Assembly (NCBI GenBank): GCA_947626915.1
Contig: CANQUA010000006.1
Location: 1-64,000 of the forward strand
Reading direction: 5' to 3'
DNA length: 64,000 bases
From: an uncultured Lachnospiraceae bacterium
GTDB taxonomy: Bacteria; Bacillota; Clostridia; Lachnospirales; Lachnospiraceae
The notes under the pieces are model-generated. The model worked only from the letters and a program-made list of their open reading frames with translations. It made no database searches and was not told the DNA's origin. Numbering within the stretch: the stretch's first letter is position 1; each line of letters starts with the position of its first letter. This document shows, one piece after another, positions 9,506 through 18,912 of the stretch. Position numbers and translations under genes: made by a program.

Positions 9506-11437
9506 TTACGCTTCCTGCGCCTTCGTCTCCCGCATCACTCTCGACGCGATCTCTTCCTTCAGCCCGGCGATGAACGCTCCGATCTCCTTCTGCCCTTCGT
9601 CTCCGGCGAAACGGCTGCGGACGGAGATCACGCCGTTTTCCACTTCCTTCTGACCCACCACGATCATATAGGGCACCTTCTGCAGCTGGGCCTCGCGGAT
9701 CTTGTAGCCGATCTTCTCGGAACGGTAATCTGCCTCGACGCGGATTCCGGCGTCGTCAAACTGCTTCGCCACCCGGGCGGCGTACTCCTCATATTTGTCG
9801 GAGATCGGAAGCACCTTCACCTGCACCGGCGCCAGCCAGGTGGGGAACGCGCCCGCGAAATGCTCCGTGATCACGCCGATGAAGCGCTCGATGGAGCCGA
9901 ACACCACGCGGTGGATCATGACCGGACGGTGCTTCTGTCCGTCCGCGCCCTGGTACTCCAGTTCAAACCGCTCCGGCAGCTGGCTGTCCAGCTGGATCGT
10001 ACCGCACTGCCAGGTGCGTCCAAGGCAGTCGGAAAGATGGAAATCCAGCTTCGGGCCATAGAACGCGCCGTCGCCTTCATTGATCGTGAAGGTCTTGCCC
10101 ATGCCGGTAATCGCATTTTTCAGGACGTTCTGATTGTATTCCCATTCCTCCAGCGTGCCGATGTGGTCTTCCGGCATCGTGGAAAGCTCGATCTCATAAT
10201 GCAGGCCGAACGTGGAATAGACCTCGTCAAAGAGCCGGACCGTCTCCTGGATCACGTCCTCCATCTGCTCCCTCGTCATGAAGACATGGGCGTCGTCCTG
10301 GGTGAAGCAGCGCACGCGGAACAGACCGTGAAGCGTGCCGGATTTCTCATGGCGGTGGACAAGACCCAGCTCGCCGACGCGCATCGGCAGCTCGCGGTAG
10401 GAATGGGGCTCGCTCTTATAGACCAGCATTCCGCCGGGGCAGTTCATCGGCTTGATGCCGAAGGGAACCTCGTCGATCACCGTCGTATACATATTCTGCT
10501 TGTAGTGCTCCCAGTGTCCGGAACGCTCCCAGAGCTCGCGGTTCAAAAGGATCGGCGTGGAAATCTCCATGTAGCCGTACCGCTTGTGGACCTCGCGCCA
10601 GTATTCCAGCAGCGTGTTCTTCAGCACCATGCCCTTCGGCAGGAAGAACGGGAAGCCGGGGCCTTCGTCCGCCAGCATGAACAGTCCCAGTTCCCTGCCC
10701 AGCTTGCGGTGGTCGCGCTTCTTTGCTTCTTCCAGCATGGTCAGATACGCGTCCAGCTCTTCCTTCTTGCCGAATGCGGTCGCATAAATCCGGGTCAGCA
10801 TCTTATTGTGCTCGTCGCCGCGCCAGTAAGCGCCGGCAATGCTGGTCAGCTTGTAGGCCTTGCCCACGTCCTTCGTGTTCATCAGGTGGGGGCCGGCGCA
10901 CAGGTCGGTGAATTCGCCCTGCTCATAGAAGCTGATCTCCGCGTCCTCCGGCAGGTCCTGAATCAGTTCCACCTTGTAGGGCTCTTCCTTTTTCTGCATG
11001 AAGGCGATGGCCTCCTCCCTGGGCAGCGTGTAGCGCTTCAGGGGCAGCGCCTCCTTCACGATCTTCTTCATCTCCGCCTCGATCTTCTCCAGGTCCTCCG
11101 CGGTGATCGGCGCTTCGAAATCAATATCATAATAAAATCCGTCGGCGATGGACGGGCCGATGGCCAGCTTCGCTCCGGGATACAGGCGCTTGACCGCCTG
11201 GGCCATCACATGGCTCGCCGTGTGGCGCAGGGCAGCCAGTCCCTTTTCGTCTTTGGCGGTCAGGATATTCAGGGTGCAGTCGTGGTCCACCACGGTGCGC
11301 AGGTCCGCGCCCTCGCCGTCGATCTCGCCCAGGCACGCCGCGCGGGCCAGCCCGGCGCTTAAATCCGCCGCGATGTCGATGACCGGCATGGGCTGAGCGT
11401 ATTCTTTGATGCTTCCGTCTTTTAAGGTTACTTTCAT
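9506..11437 (-). CDS. thrS: Threonine--tRNA ligase
   Basis: TGS domain, HTASHVMAQAVKRLYPGAKLAIGP, class II aaRS motifs (MNCPGGMLVYKSEPHSYRELP). Confidence 0.98.
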   Translation of the reverse strand: MKVTLKDGSIKEYAQPMPVIDIAADLSAGLARAACLGEIDGEGADLRTVVDHDCTLNILTAKDEKGLAALRHTASHVMAQAVKRLYPGAKLAIGPSIADGFYYDIDFEAPITAEDLEKIEAEMKKIVKEALPLKRYTLPREEAIAFMQKKEEPYKVELIQDLPEDAEISFYEQGEFTDLCAGPHLMNTKDVGKAYKLTSIAGAYWRGDEHNKMLTRIYATAFGKKEELDAYLTMLEEAKKRDHRKLGRELGLFMLADEGPGFPFFLPKGMVLKNTLLEYWREVHKRYGYMEISTPILLNRELWERSGHWEHYKQNMYTTVIDEVPFGIKPMNCPGGMLVYKSEPHSYRELPMRVGELGLVHRHEKSGTLHGLFRVRCFTQDDAHVFMTREQMEDVIQETVRLFDEVYSTFGLHYEIELSTMPEDHIGTLEEWEYNQNVLKNAITGMGKTFTINEGDGAFYGPKLDFHLSDCLGRTWQCGTIQLDSQLPERFELEYQGADGQKHRPVMIHRVVFGSIERFIGVITEHFAGAFPTWLAPVQVKVLPISDKYEEYAARVAKQFDDAGIRVEADYRSEKIGYKIREAQLQKVPYMIVVGQKEVENGVISVRSRFAGDEGQKEIGAFIAGLKEEIASRVMRETKAQEA

Positions 11438-11497
11438 TTTTCAAAAACTCCTCTCATATTATATAAGTTTGCAGAACGGTTTTGTGAAATCAGCCGT

Positions 11498-11638
11498 TCA
11501 GATCATATGCTTCGATTGAACAGGTATGTTGGTACCCAACCTGCTGTTGATGAACCCGATCAGTCCCGTTTTATCGACGTATGTCCCCTTTAACGCCGCC
11601 GCGAATCCGGCATTCCCTGCATTTAAATAATTCCCCAT
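11498..11638 (-). pseudogene. 46-codon N-terminal remnant of an AAA-ATPase-like (PF09820-type) gene
   Basis: Direct translation: MGNYLNAGNAGFAAALKGTYVDKTGLIGFINSRLGTNIPVQSKHMI*; matches the usual N-terminus of this family and stops just before the expected Walker A segment. Confidence 0.65.
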
Positions 11639-11689
11639 ATGCACCTCTTTCGCGTAACGCAGAGCACATTTTTCGGATGCAGGAGATAA

Positions 11690-11945
11690 AAAATCCCTTC
11701 CTGCAATGCTGCTGCAAGAAGGGACGATTTTCCAAATCGCGGTTCCACCCTTATTGAATGAGCGGACATGCGCCGCTCAGACCACTTCATTTGCGAAGAT
11801 AACGGATTCACCGGGCCCGATTAAAGACCGCTCGGGGATGGTCTTCACGAAAGCTTCCCGCAGGACGCTTCCACCGTGCGCGTCCCTCTCTGGCCGTTTC
11901 GCCTCCGCTACTGTTCCCGTCAGCGCGTTTTCTTATCATTAACGA
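11690..11945 (-). promoter_or_regulatory. T-box leader (thrS regulation)
   Basis: Minus strand AGGGTGGAACCGCGATTTGG (T-box/antiterminator, core 11738-11750), terminator hairpin TCCCTTC...GAAGGGATTTTTT; candidate specifier ACC (Thr) at 11840-11842 in GAAGACCATCC. Confidence 0.9.
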
Positions 11946-11984
11946 TTATATGCGACGGGGATGGGTTTGTCAAGGAGTTTGTCT

Positions 11985-13214
11985 TTAAGACAGCAGCCAA
12001 TCGATCAGAAAAAGGGATTTGATCCCGTCATAGGAATTAATATAGTTTCTGTCCATTGATAATACGATCTTTTCGTAGTTGTCCGGAATCATTCGAAGAG
12101 GCTTAAGTTCTCTCTCTCGTGTCTCCGGCGACTGCATGCTTTCCGTTACCTGGATATATAATTTATCGTTGGGCTTTTCCGCCACAAAGTCAACTTCCGT
12201 TTCCCCGACCTTTCCAATATATACCCGGTAGTCGCGGCGAATCAGTTCCAGAAATACGATATTCTCGAGAACATGTCCCCGATCATCGCCGCGATATCCA
12301 AGCAACATATTTCGAAAACCCAGATCCGAAACATAATTTTTCCCCAGGGTTTTCAATAACTTCCTGCCTTTCACGTCGTATCTTTCAACAGAATAGATAA
12401 TAAATGCGCTGCGTAACATGGAGATATATTTCTCTACCGTTTTGCCGGCGATATTTTTTCTTTTACCGATCGGAATATCCCCTTCGCCGGACAAAACATT
12501 TCCGATGCTGTTAGGTGAAACGATACTGCCGATATTGGAACAAAGGAACAGCATAATCTTCTGCAGCGTTCCCTGATCCGCCTGATTGTTGCGCTGCAGA
12601 ATATCCCGGAGCACTACGGTAGAATAAATTCCTTCAAGAGCCTGATTACTTCCTGCTTCGTTGAAGCGGTATTCCCGCAGAATCGGCATACCGCCAAACT
12701 GCAGATATCTTTGAAATTTTTCTTCTACCGTAACAGAAGGATCAAACTTATAAAAAGTCAGGAATTCCTTAAATGACAGCGGCAGCATGCGGATTTCTAC
12801 ATATCTGCCGGAAAGCAGAGTGGAAAATTCCGTGGAAAGCAGGTAAGCGTTGGAACCGGTGATATAGATATCCACATCGAAATCGAGACGAAAAGACTCG
12901 ATTGCCTTTTCCCAATGTTCCACAGCCTGAAGCTCATCAAATAGTAAATAGGCCTTTCCGTTCTTCGGGATGCGTTCACTGACATAATCATAGAATGCAA
13001 GGTAATTGGTAATGTCACGATAACGCAGAGATTCCAGATTCATATGAATAATATTTCCGTCATCCACTCCGTTGTCAGACAGATACCTGTGGAACAAATC
13101 CAGCAGAGATGACTTGCCGCATCTGCGAATACCGGTGACAATCTTGACAAGATCTACATCCTTGTGCTGAATAAGTTGATTTAAATATTCCGGACGGTCG
13201 ATCAACTCAGCCAT
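11985..13214 (-). CDS. AAA ATP-binding protein with DUF4143-type C-terminal domain
   Basis: LVKIVTGIRRCGKSSLLDLFHRYL, YLLFDELQAVEHWEKAIESFR, YITGSNAYLLSTEFSTLLSGRYVEIRMLPLSFKEF. Confidence 0.9.
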   Translation of the reverse strand: MAELIDRPEYLNQLIQHKDVDLVKIVTGIRRCGKSSLLDLFHRYLSDNGVDDGNIIHMNLESLRYRDITNYLAFYDYVSERIPKNGKAYLLFDELQAVEHWEKAIESFRLDFDVDIYITGSNAYLLSTEFSTLLSGRYVEIRMLPLSFKEFLTFYKFDPSVTVEEKFQRYLQFGGMPILREYRFNEAGSNQALEGIYSTVVLRDILQRNNQADQGTLQKIMLFLCSNIGSIVSPNSIGNVLSGEGDIPIGKRKNIAGKTVEKYISMLRSAFIIYSVERYDVKGRKLLKTLGKNYVSDLGFRNMLLGYRGDDRGHVLENIVFLELIRRDYRVYIGKVGETEVDFVAEKPNDKLYIQVTESMQSPETRERELKPLRMIPDNYEKIVLSMDRNYINSYDGIKSLFLIDWLLS

Positions 13215-13446
13215 GATGCACCTCCTTTTCTCTCTATCTCTATTATACCAGAAAATCAGCAGCAGTCAACAGTTTCAGACTTTCAAGTCAAAAACTTTAT
13301 ATTAATTATTCTTTTTTGACATTAGCAGACAAAACTTTTGCGACGCACCAATCAGGCGAAGATCCAGAATTTCTCCGAATATATAAAAGAATTCTTCCCG
13401 AAATATCTTCTTTTCCACAATGATTTCGCGCTTCCCTCGGATTCAT

Positions 13447-14208
13447 CTATACCGTCTTCTTTAGCGCCACCGCTGCAAATTCTCCCGGCAGCTTCTCGTT
13501 CTCCCAGGACGGATGCTCGTCGAACCGCTCCAGGCAGAACCCGTTCCGAAGGATCGAATTAATGATCTCGCTGATGGTATACTTCCGATACTTACATTTG
13601 GGTATCTTCGCCCGCTCTTCGGCGCTATAAAATCTGGCGTGGGCCATCTCCCCTTCGAACACTTCCGTGGAAAAATAGCTCATGGAAGGCTGCTCCAGTT
13701 TCAGGCTGTCCATGAGCTTGGTGAATGGATGGAAATCGCTGCATATCATTTTCCCGCCCGGCTTCAGCAGGCAGTACATGACCTTCATGAATTCGTCGAT
13801 ATCGTGGAAATAATGCAGCACTCCGCCTTCCATAAATACGATGTCAAAATAACCGCCGTATTTCTCCATGTCGATCTCCAAAACGTCGCCGACTTCAAAG
13901 CAGATTGAGGCACCGGCCGCCGCTGCCGTTTCGCAGGCGTACCTTCGGTTGTCCTCCGAGATATCGAAGACCGTCACTTCAGCGCCGAGCAGCGCAAGCG
14001 GAATGGCCTTCTTCCCGCAGGACCCGCAGATATTGGCGATCCGGATTCCCTCAAACCGGTCGAAATAAGCCGCGTGCCATTTGAGCATCCGGAGCGGGTC
14101 TGCGATGTCTTTGCGTGCCCGCTCATCTGGCGTACCGGCGGTCCTTACCCAAAAATCGTACGCATCGAATTCCCACGCCTCCTTATTCTGCCTGCTGTAA
14201 TCCCTCAT
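13447..14208 (-). CDS. Class I SAM-dependent methyltransferase
   Basis: RIANICGSCGKKAIPLALLGAEVTVFDISEDN, DIVFMEGGVLHYFHDIDEF. Confidence 0.85.
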   Translation of the reverse strand: MRDYSRQNKEAWEFDAYDFWVRTAGTPDERARKDIADPLRMLKWHAAYFDRFEGIRIANICGSCGKKAIPLALLGAEVTVFDISEDNRRYACETAAAAGASICFEVGDVLEIDMEKYGGYFDIVFMEGGVLHYFHDIDEFMKVMYCLLKPGGKMICSDFHPFTKLMDSLKLEQPSMSYFSTEVFEGEMAHARFYSAEERAKIPKCKYRKYTISEIINSILRNGFCLERFDEHPSWENEKLPGEFAAVALKKTV

Positions 14209-14458
14209 CTGCGCGTTCTCTTTTCTCATCTGCGTGTTGTCCTGTGATGTTTCGTGAACTGCTCTATAATTATAATGATCATATATTCTTTTGTATCCAT
14301 TTCTATATTATCTCCTTAATCTGTCACATAGTCAATTTAATCTTCCATAGCCAGATAGACTTTTTTCAGACGAAAACCATCAGACATTCTCTTTGCATAA
14401 ACGCAGAAAACGCCTGCAGAATAATAGACATTTAAAGCATGACCGTATCGCATAAACA

Positions 14459-15394
14459 TTACTCATGCAGCCGCCGGATGATCCGGAAGATCACCGCATG
14501 TTCCATCACAAGCGGCTGGGAATGGGCGAAGAAAATGATGCCGTCGGTGGGGGCGATGATGCTGCTCAGGATCTCGCCCTCGCAGGGATCGATGATCTCC
14601 GCCAGGACATCCCCGATATGTACCTCCGTCCCCGGCTCCGCCCTGCGGCGGAAGATCCCGGATTCGTTGCTGCGCACGTTCATCAGCTCCTCCTCGTGGA
14701 TCGTGGTGGCGATGAAGCCCGCGTGGCTGTTGTAGCGGATCACGCCCATGCGGGTCAGGAAGCGCAGCACCGCCGCCACCGCCTGGCGGGCCGAGGCCTC
14801 GTCGATCTGGTCCGTCGCGTTGGTATAGACGGAGAACGCATTGGTATTCCAGATCTGCCAGTTATAATTCAGCGTCAGCGTGTCCACCGGCCTGGGCTTC
14901 CGCAGGACCACATAGGGCAGCCCGAACAGGTTGGCCAGGCTGGCGTTCTCATAGCCGGTCTCCATCATCCGCACATGGGGCACAAAATTCCCGCGCATAT
15001 AGAAGCTGGCGAACTGGATGCCGTAATTGTACTGCTGCACCACCTCGAACAGTCCCGCCGCGATCCGCTGCGTCGTCTCGCCCTGGTCGTAGCCGGGGAA
15101 CATCCGGTTGATGTCCGTATTGTCCACGGGCCAGAACCGCTTGCCGATGTTCATGGCGGAATGATTGACCGACGGGATCACCAGGATCTCATGGTTGGCG
15201 GCCAGATTTCCGTGCTTCTCCAGATCGCGGAGCGCCCGCACCAGCTGGCTGCAGATATACATCTGCTGTACCTCGTTGCCGCGCAGGGCTCCCACGATAC
15301 AGGTGGATTTTTCTCCGATGCCGAAATGGTAGCCGTAAATATTCAGCGCGTCCCTGTACGCGTTCTCCATACGGAAAATCAGTTCTTTTCTCAT
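14459..15394 (-). CDS. Succinylglutamate desuccinylase/aspartoacylase-family protein with degenerate zinc-ligand motifs
   Basis: Colinear with the upstream paralogue (IGKRFWPVDNTDINRMFPG, RPVDTLTLNYNW) but RGNE replaces HGDE and QFAS replaces DIHAS. Confidence 0.75.
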   Translation of the reverse strand: MRKELIFRMENAYRDALNIYGYHFGIGEKSTCIVGALRGNEVQQMYICSQLVRALRDLEKHGNLAANHEILVIPSVNHSAMNIGKRFWPVDNTDINRMFPGYDQGETTQRIAAGLFEVVQQYNYGIQFASFYMRGNFVPHVRMMETGYENASLANLFGLPYVVLRKPRPVDTLTLNYNWQIWNTNAFSVYTNATDQIDEASARQAVAAVLRFLTRMGVIRYNSHAGFIATTIHEEELMNVRSNESGIFRRRAEPGTEVHIGDVLAEIIDPCEGEILSSIIAPTDGIIFFAHSQPLVMEHAVIFRIIRRLHE

Positions 15395-16329
15395 CAGAAT
15401 TCACCTCCCAGCACCCGGGCGATCAGCGAGCCGCTGTTGACAATCGGATACTCCCGCAGGGTAAATACCATCCCGTCAAACGGCGCGTACAGCGTTTCCT
15501 CCACCTTCCCCTCCAGGGGATTCAGGATCTCGCCGATGACCTCGCCTTGCCGGATGTGCATCCAATGCTCCACCTTCGGGATGAAAATGCCGGGGCGGTT
15601 GGCATTGATAAAGCCTACCTGTCCGTCCGAGGAAATGATGGGCTCTTTCGGCGTGATCACCGGGCCGTCCCAGATGCCTAAGTCTTTCATCAGGCAGAAA
15701 ATGCCGTCTACCAGCTGATTGCCGTAATCCAGCGTAATGCGCATGCCCACGCCCATTTCCACCACCAGCGTGGGGACGCCGGCCATGTTCATCGTATGGG
15801 CCAGGGTGGATTCCAGCACTGTCGCCGCCGCGTGGATCCACACATAATCCACGTTCAGGCGCTTCGCGTACGGCAGCAGTCTCTCCGCCGTCATCTCACT
15901 GACGCGCACCTGGGGAATCTCCCGCAGGAAAATATTGCTGGCGTGGATGTCGATGCAGAGATCCGCCCCGCTTAAGTCCTTTACGATCCGGTTGGCGATC
16001 TGCTCCTGGACCTGGCCGTCCTCGCTGCCGGGGAAGATCCGGTTCATGTCCAGATCAAAAGTCGGAATCCCCCGGGTGATGGAATCGATGCCAAGGGGAT
16101 TCAGAGCCGGGTAAATATCCACGATCCCTTTCAGGTGTTCCAGCCCGCTCTTCAGACGATGCCCCAGCTCGTAGCACACATACTGCCCCTCCAGCTCGTC
16201 GCCGTGGGTGCCGGTCACAATGCAGATGCGTTTTTCTTTTCCGGTCCGCACCTCCGGCGCGATCGTGGATTTGCGGATCTGGAGCCGCTCGTCCACCGGA
16301 AGTCCCACGGATACAACTGTCTTGATCAT
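15394..16329 (-). CDS. Succinylglutamate desuccinylase/aspartoacylase (AstE/M14-like) family protein
   Basis: CIVTGTHGDELEGQYVCYELGHRL, DLDMNRIFPGSEDG, DLCIDIHASNIFLREIPQVR; ATGA overlap with the downstream gene. Confidence 0.88.
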   Translation of the reverse strand: MIKTVVSVGLPVDERLQIRKSTIAPEVRTGKEKRICIVTGTHGDELEGQYVCYELGHRLKSGLEHLKGIVDIYPALNPLGIDSITRGIPTFDLDMNRIFPGSEDGQVQEQIANRIVKDLSGADLCIDIHASNIFLREIPQVRVSEMTAERLLPYAKRLNVDYVWIHAAATVLESTLAHTMNMAGVPTLVVEMGVGMRITLDYGNQLVDGIFCLMKDLGIWDGPVITPKEPIISSDGQVGFINANRPGIFIPKVEHWMHIRQGEVIGEILNPLEGKVEETLYAPFDGMVFTLREYPIVNSGSLIARVLGGEF

Positions 16330-16395
16330 ATCAGTATCTCCATTCTGTTCTGCCGCACGGGGCGGCGGATTATTTTATTCTGAACGTATTTTCCG

Positions 16396-17040
16396 TTATC
16401 TCAGCCCGAACGCTTTTTCCGCCAGGGCCAGCGTCTCCTCAGCGCTTCGATTTTCATCCCGCAAAATCACATGGAATCCGGAATTCAGGAAGCGATCGTA
16501 ATTCTCCCGGGTATTGATCCGCATCAGGCACTGCCGGAAATTGTCCAGCGCATATTCCGGGTCCGGCTCTTCCATAATCAGCCGGTATAAAAATTGCTTC
16601 TCCCGGTCCGGCCGCTCAAAAAAGCGCCGCACCGAGACCTCCGGACCCGCAAGCATGATCAGGACGTGATCGTGCTTTGCAACTGTTCTCAGCGTCTCGA
16701 TCGACACATTGGTATCCACGAACACCGGCTGATCCTGCGTCCGCAGCCCCTCCAGGATCCTAAGTTCCAGGAGCTCACATTCCCTGCTGGTGCGCCGGAT
16801 CCACGCCTCGTATTCATCGGGAGTCCTCCGGATGAAATCATGCCAGTCTTCCAGGTCCCTGGTATAGGTCAGCCCGGGGAATTCTTCCGGATCCAATTCG
16901 GGCAGCAGCCGGTTGTGGTAATTCTCCCCGCAGGCGATCCCGTTATATTTTTCCGCCAGCAGCCGGACCATCGTCGATTTTCCGGCGTAGGCGGTTCCGT
17001 TTATAAAATAAACAGCGCATTCCCTGAAATCAGATGCCAT
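16396..17040 (-). CDS. P-loop kinase-like AAA ATPase
   Basis: VYFINGTAYAGKSTMVRLLAEKY Walker A; QPVFVDTNVSIETL. Confidence 0.75.
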   Translation of the reverse strand: MASDFRECAVYFINGTAYAGKSTMVRLLAEKYNGIACGENYHNRLLPELDPEEFPGLTYTRDLEDWHDFIRRTPDEYEAWIRRTSRECELLELRILEGLRTQDQPVFVDTNVSIETLRTVAKHDHVLIMLAGPEVSVRRFFERPDREKQFLYRLIMEEPDPEYALDNFRQCLMRINTRENYDRFLNSGFHVILRDENRSAEETLALAEKAFGLR

Positions 17041-17229
17041 CGTTATTTCTCCGTATTTCCCGGTCTTGGGCCGGTTTTTCCTGCCATTCCGGCATCCGGT
17101 CATGGCGCACAGAAAAGTTGCTTATGGGCGTAACTTGTCTCTGCTGAATTTGCGGACCTTCTGCAATTCTCCGGCCGCACATTCCGGCGGAGATTCATTC
17201 TGTAACGCCGAACCCGTTCCATGTACTTT

Positions 17230-18228
17230 CTATTCCCGGCCTGCCGCGCAGTCTTCCACTTTCACATAGACCGTCTGCTCCTGTCCGGCCGCGCCGCGGA
17301 AGCACCCCCGGTCGACGGAACAGTCGGCAAAATCCCGGCCGTGGGACACTTTGACGTATCGGTCGTCCACAATACAGTCGTGGGTCGGATCGTAAGCGGT
17401 CCACGCCCCGTCCTGCCACACTTCCGCCCACGCGTGGGTCGCTCCCTCGCCGACCACCATCCCCGCCGCGTAGCGGGCCGGAAAGCCTGCCATGCGGCAC
17501 AGCGTCACGTAAATATGGGCATAGTCCTGGCAGACTCCCCGGCCCAGCGCGAACGCCTCAGCCGCCGTCGTCCCCACATGGGTATGCCCCTGCGCATAGG
17601 CAAGCCGCCGGTACACCTCGTGCATCAGAAATTCCGGGAAACGCGTCCCGGCATGATCCGGAGACGGCAAACCGATTTCCTGCCTCCCGGTGTTTCCTTC
17701 TGCGGTGATTCCGGGACCTGATCCGCAGTATGGCGGTTTTCCGCGGTCCGCTTCGGGATACCCCATCGCACGGCAAAACAGTGCATAGCGTTCGCGGACG
17801 CGGTCCAGCCATTCCCGCATCGCCGCATCCGGTTTCGTCAGCCCGGACGGGTACCGGTAGAGGAACCATGGAGCCTGCCCGGCAGCAAGGCCATCCGGAC
17901 GATTTGCATCTTCATAGCCTGTATGCCCTGTGCCGCGGGCAGCCTGGGCCCGGAGTTCATGATCCGATGCTCCCCGCTCCACCCGCACCCTGGCGTTCAT
18001 CCGCACGCAGAGCGCGTCGTGCGGCGTCAGGATCTCGCCGCAGCACATCCGGCTGCCGAACCCGTCCGTCCTTTCGCGAACCGCGCACGCCGGCTCCAGA
18101 TGAAGCTCCAGCGCTTCCACCGTCTGCGCATCGTCTTCCATCGGCAGGCACCGGAACCGGAAATAGTGGTCTGTCACCGGTCCGTCAAACGCAAGCCGCA
18201 TCTCATACTGCACCTTCAAAATTCTCAA
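17230..18228 (-). CDS. Transglutaminase-like family protein (COG1305 type)
   Basis: N-terminal beta domain plus GRGVCQDYAHIYVTLCRMAGFPARYAAGMVVGEGATHAWAEVWQDGAWTAYDPTH (Cys-His-Asp triad). Confidence 0.9.
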   Translation of the reverse strand: MRILKVQYEMRLAFDGPVTDHYFRFRCLPMEDDAQTVEALELHLEPACAVRERTDGFGSRMCCGEILTPHDALCVRMNARVRVERGASDHELRAQAARGTGHTGYEDANRPDGLAAGQAPWFLYRYPSGLTKPDAAMREWLDRVRERYALFCRAMGYPEADRGKPPYCGSGPGITAEGNTGRQEIGLPSPDHAGTRFPEFLMHEVYRRLAYAQGHTHVGTTAAEAFALGRGVCQDYAHIYVTLCRMAGFPARYAAGMVVGEGATHAWAEVWQDGAWTAYDPTHDCIVDDRYVKVSHGRDFADCSVDRGCFRGAAGQEQTVYVKVEDCAAGRE

Positions 18229-18234
18229 GCTGTC

Positions 18235-18912
18235 TCACCTCAGAAAAAAATTCCACAGTGCGGACAGCGCTTCCCCGCGCCGCTCGGTCCACCACGGCCC
18301 CATGGCGAAGATCTCGTCCAGTTTCGCCTTGCAGACCGGGTCATAGGGCAGCCGCACCCTGCCCAGACGGTTCACAAATTTCGAATACTCCTTTTCGATC
18401 AAACGGAACGGATAGCCCAGGCGCAGATACAGATCCAGCCGCTCCAGGTACTTGCCGCATTTCATGATATTTCGGGCCTCCTCATCGTCTACCCGGTCGT
18501 CGGCGCAGCCCCAGAACGCGTGGATGTAGTCGATCACCTGCTGGAGATCGTAATGAGGCGCCGCGGACCCTGCCGCAGCCTCCAGATGGTCCAGCGCCAG
18601 CTGCAGATACGCCAGCGTATAGCTGCTGATCTCGTCCCGGATCACAATGCCGTTGTCGTAGGCACGTTCCAGATTGCTGCAGACGGAATTGGGATCCGTC
18701 CGGTCAAACAGATAGCGCCGGTTAAAATCTTCCCGGTCCCTGTAAATGTCCGGGATCGCCACCTTCTCACAGAAATCCTTATAAGCCTCCAGATCCACGT
18801 CAATCATCTGATCGTAGAAATCAAAAAACGTCACCAGCGTCGTAAACACCCGCTCCGTATACCGTCCGATCCAGAACAGATGGTCGGCCCTTTCTACCGA
18901 GATAATACCCAT
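18235..18912 (-). CDS. Alpha-E domain protein (COG2307 type)
   Basis: GIISVERADHLFWIGRYTERVFTTLVTFFDFYDQMID. Confidence 0.9.
   Translation of the reverse strand: MGIISVERADHLFWIGRYTERVFTTLVTFFDFYDQMIDVDLEAYKDFCEKVAIPDIYRDREDFNRRYLFDRTDPNSVCSNLERAYDNGIVIRDEISSYTLAYLQLALDHLEAAAGSAAPHYDLQQVIDYIHAFWGCADDRVDDEEARNIMKCGKYLERLDLYLRLGYPFRLIEKEYSKFVNRLGRVRLPYDPVCKAKLDEIFAMGPWWTERRGEALSALWNFFLR

Noticed and set aside
9407-11362. 651-aa plus-strand ORF
   Set aside because: Antisense shadow of thrS; composition is His/Arg/Leu-rich without family motifs, as expected for the reverse frame of a GC-rich gene.
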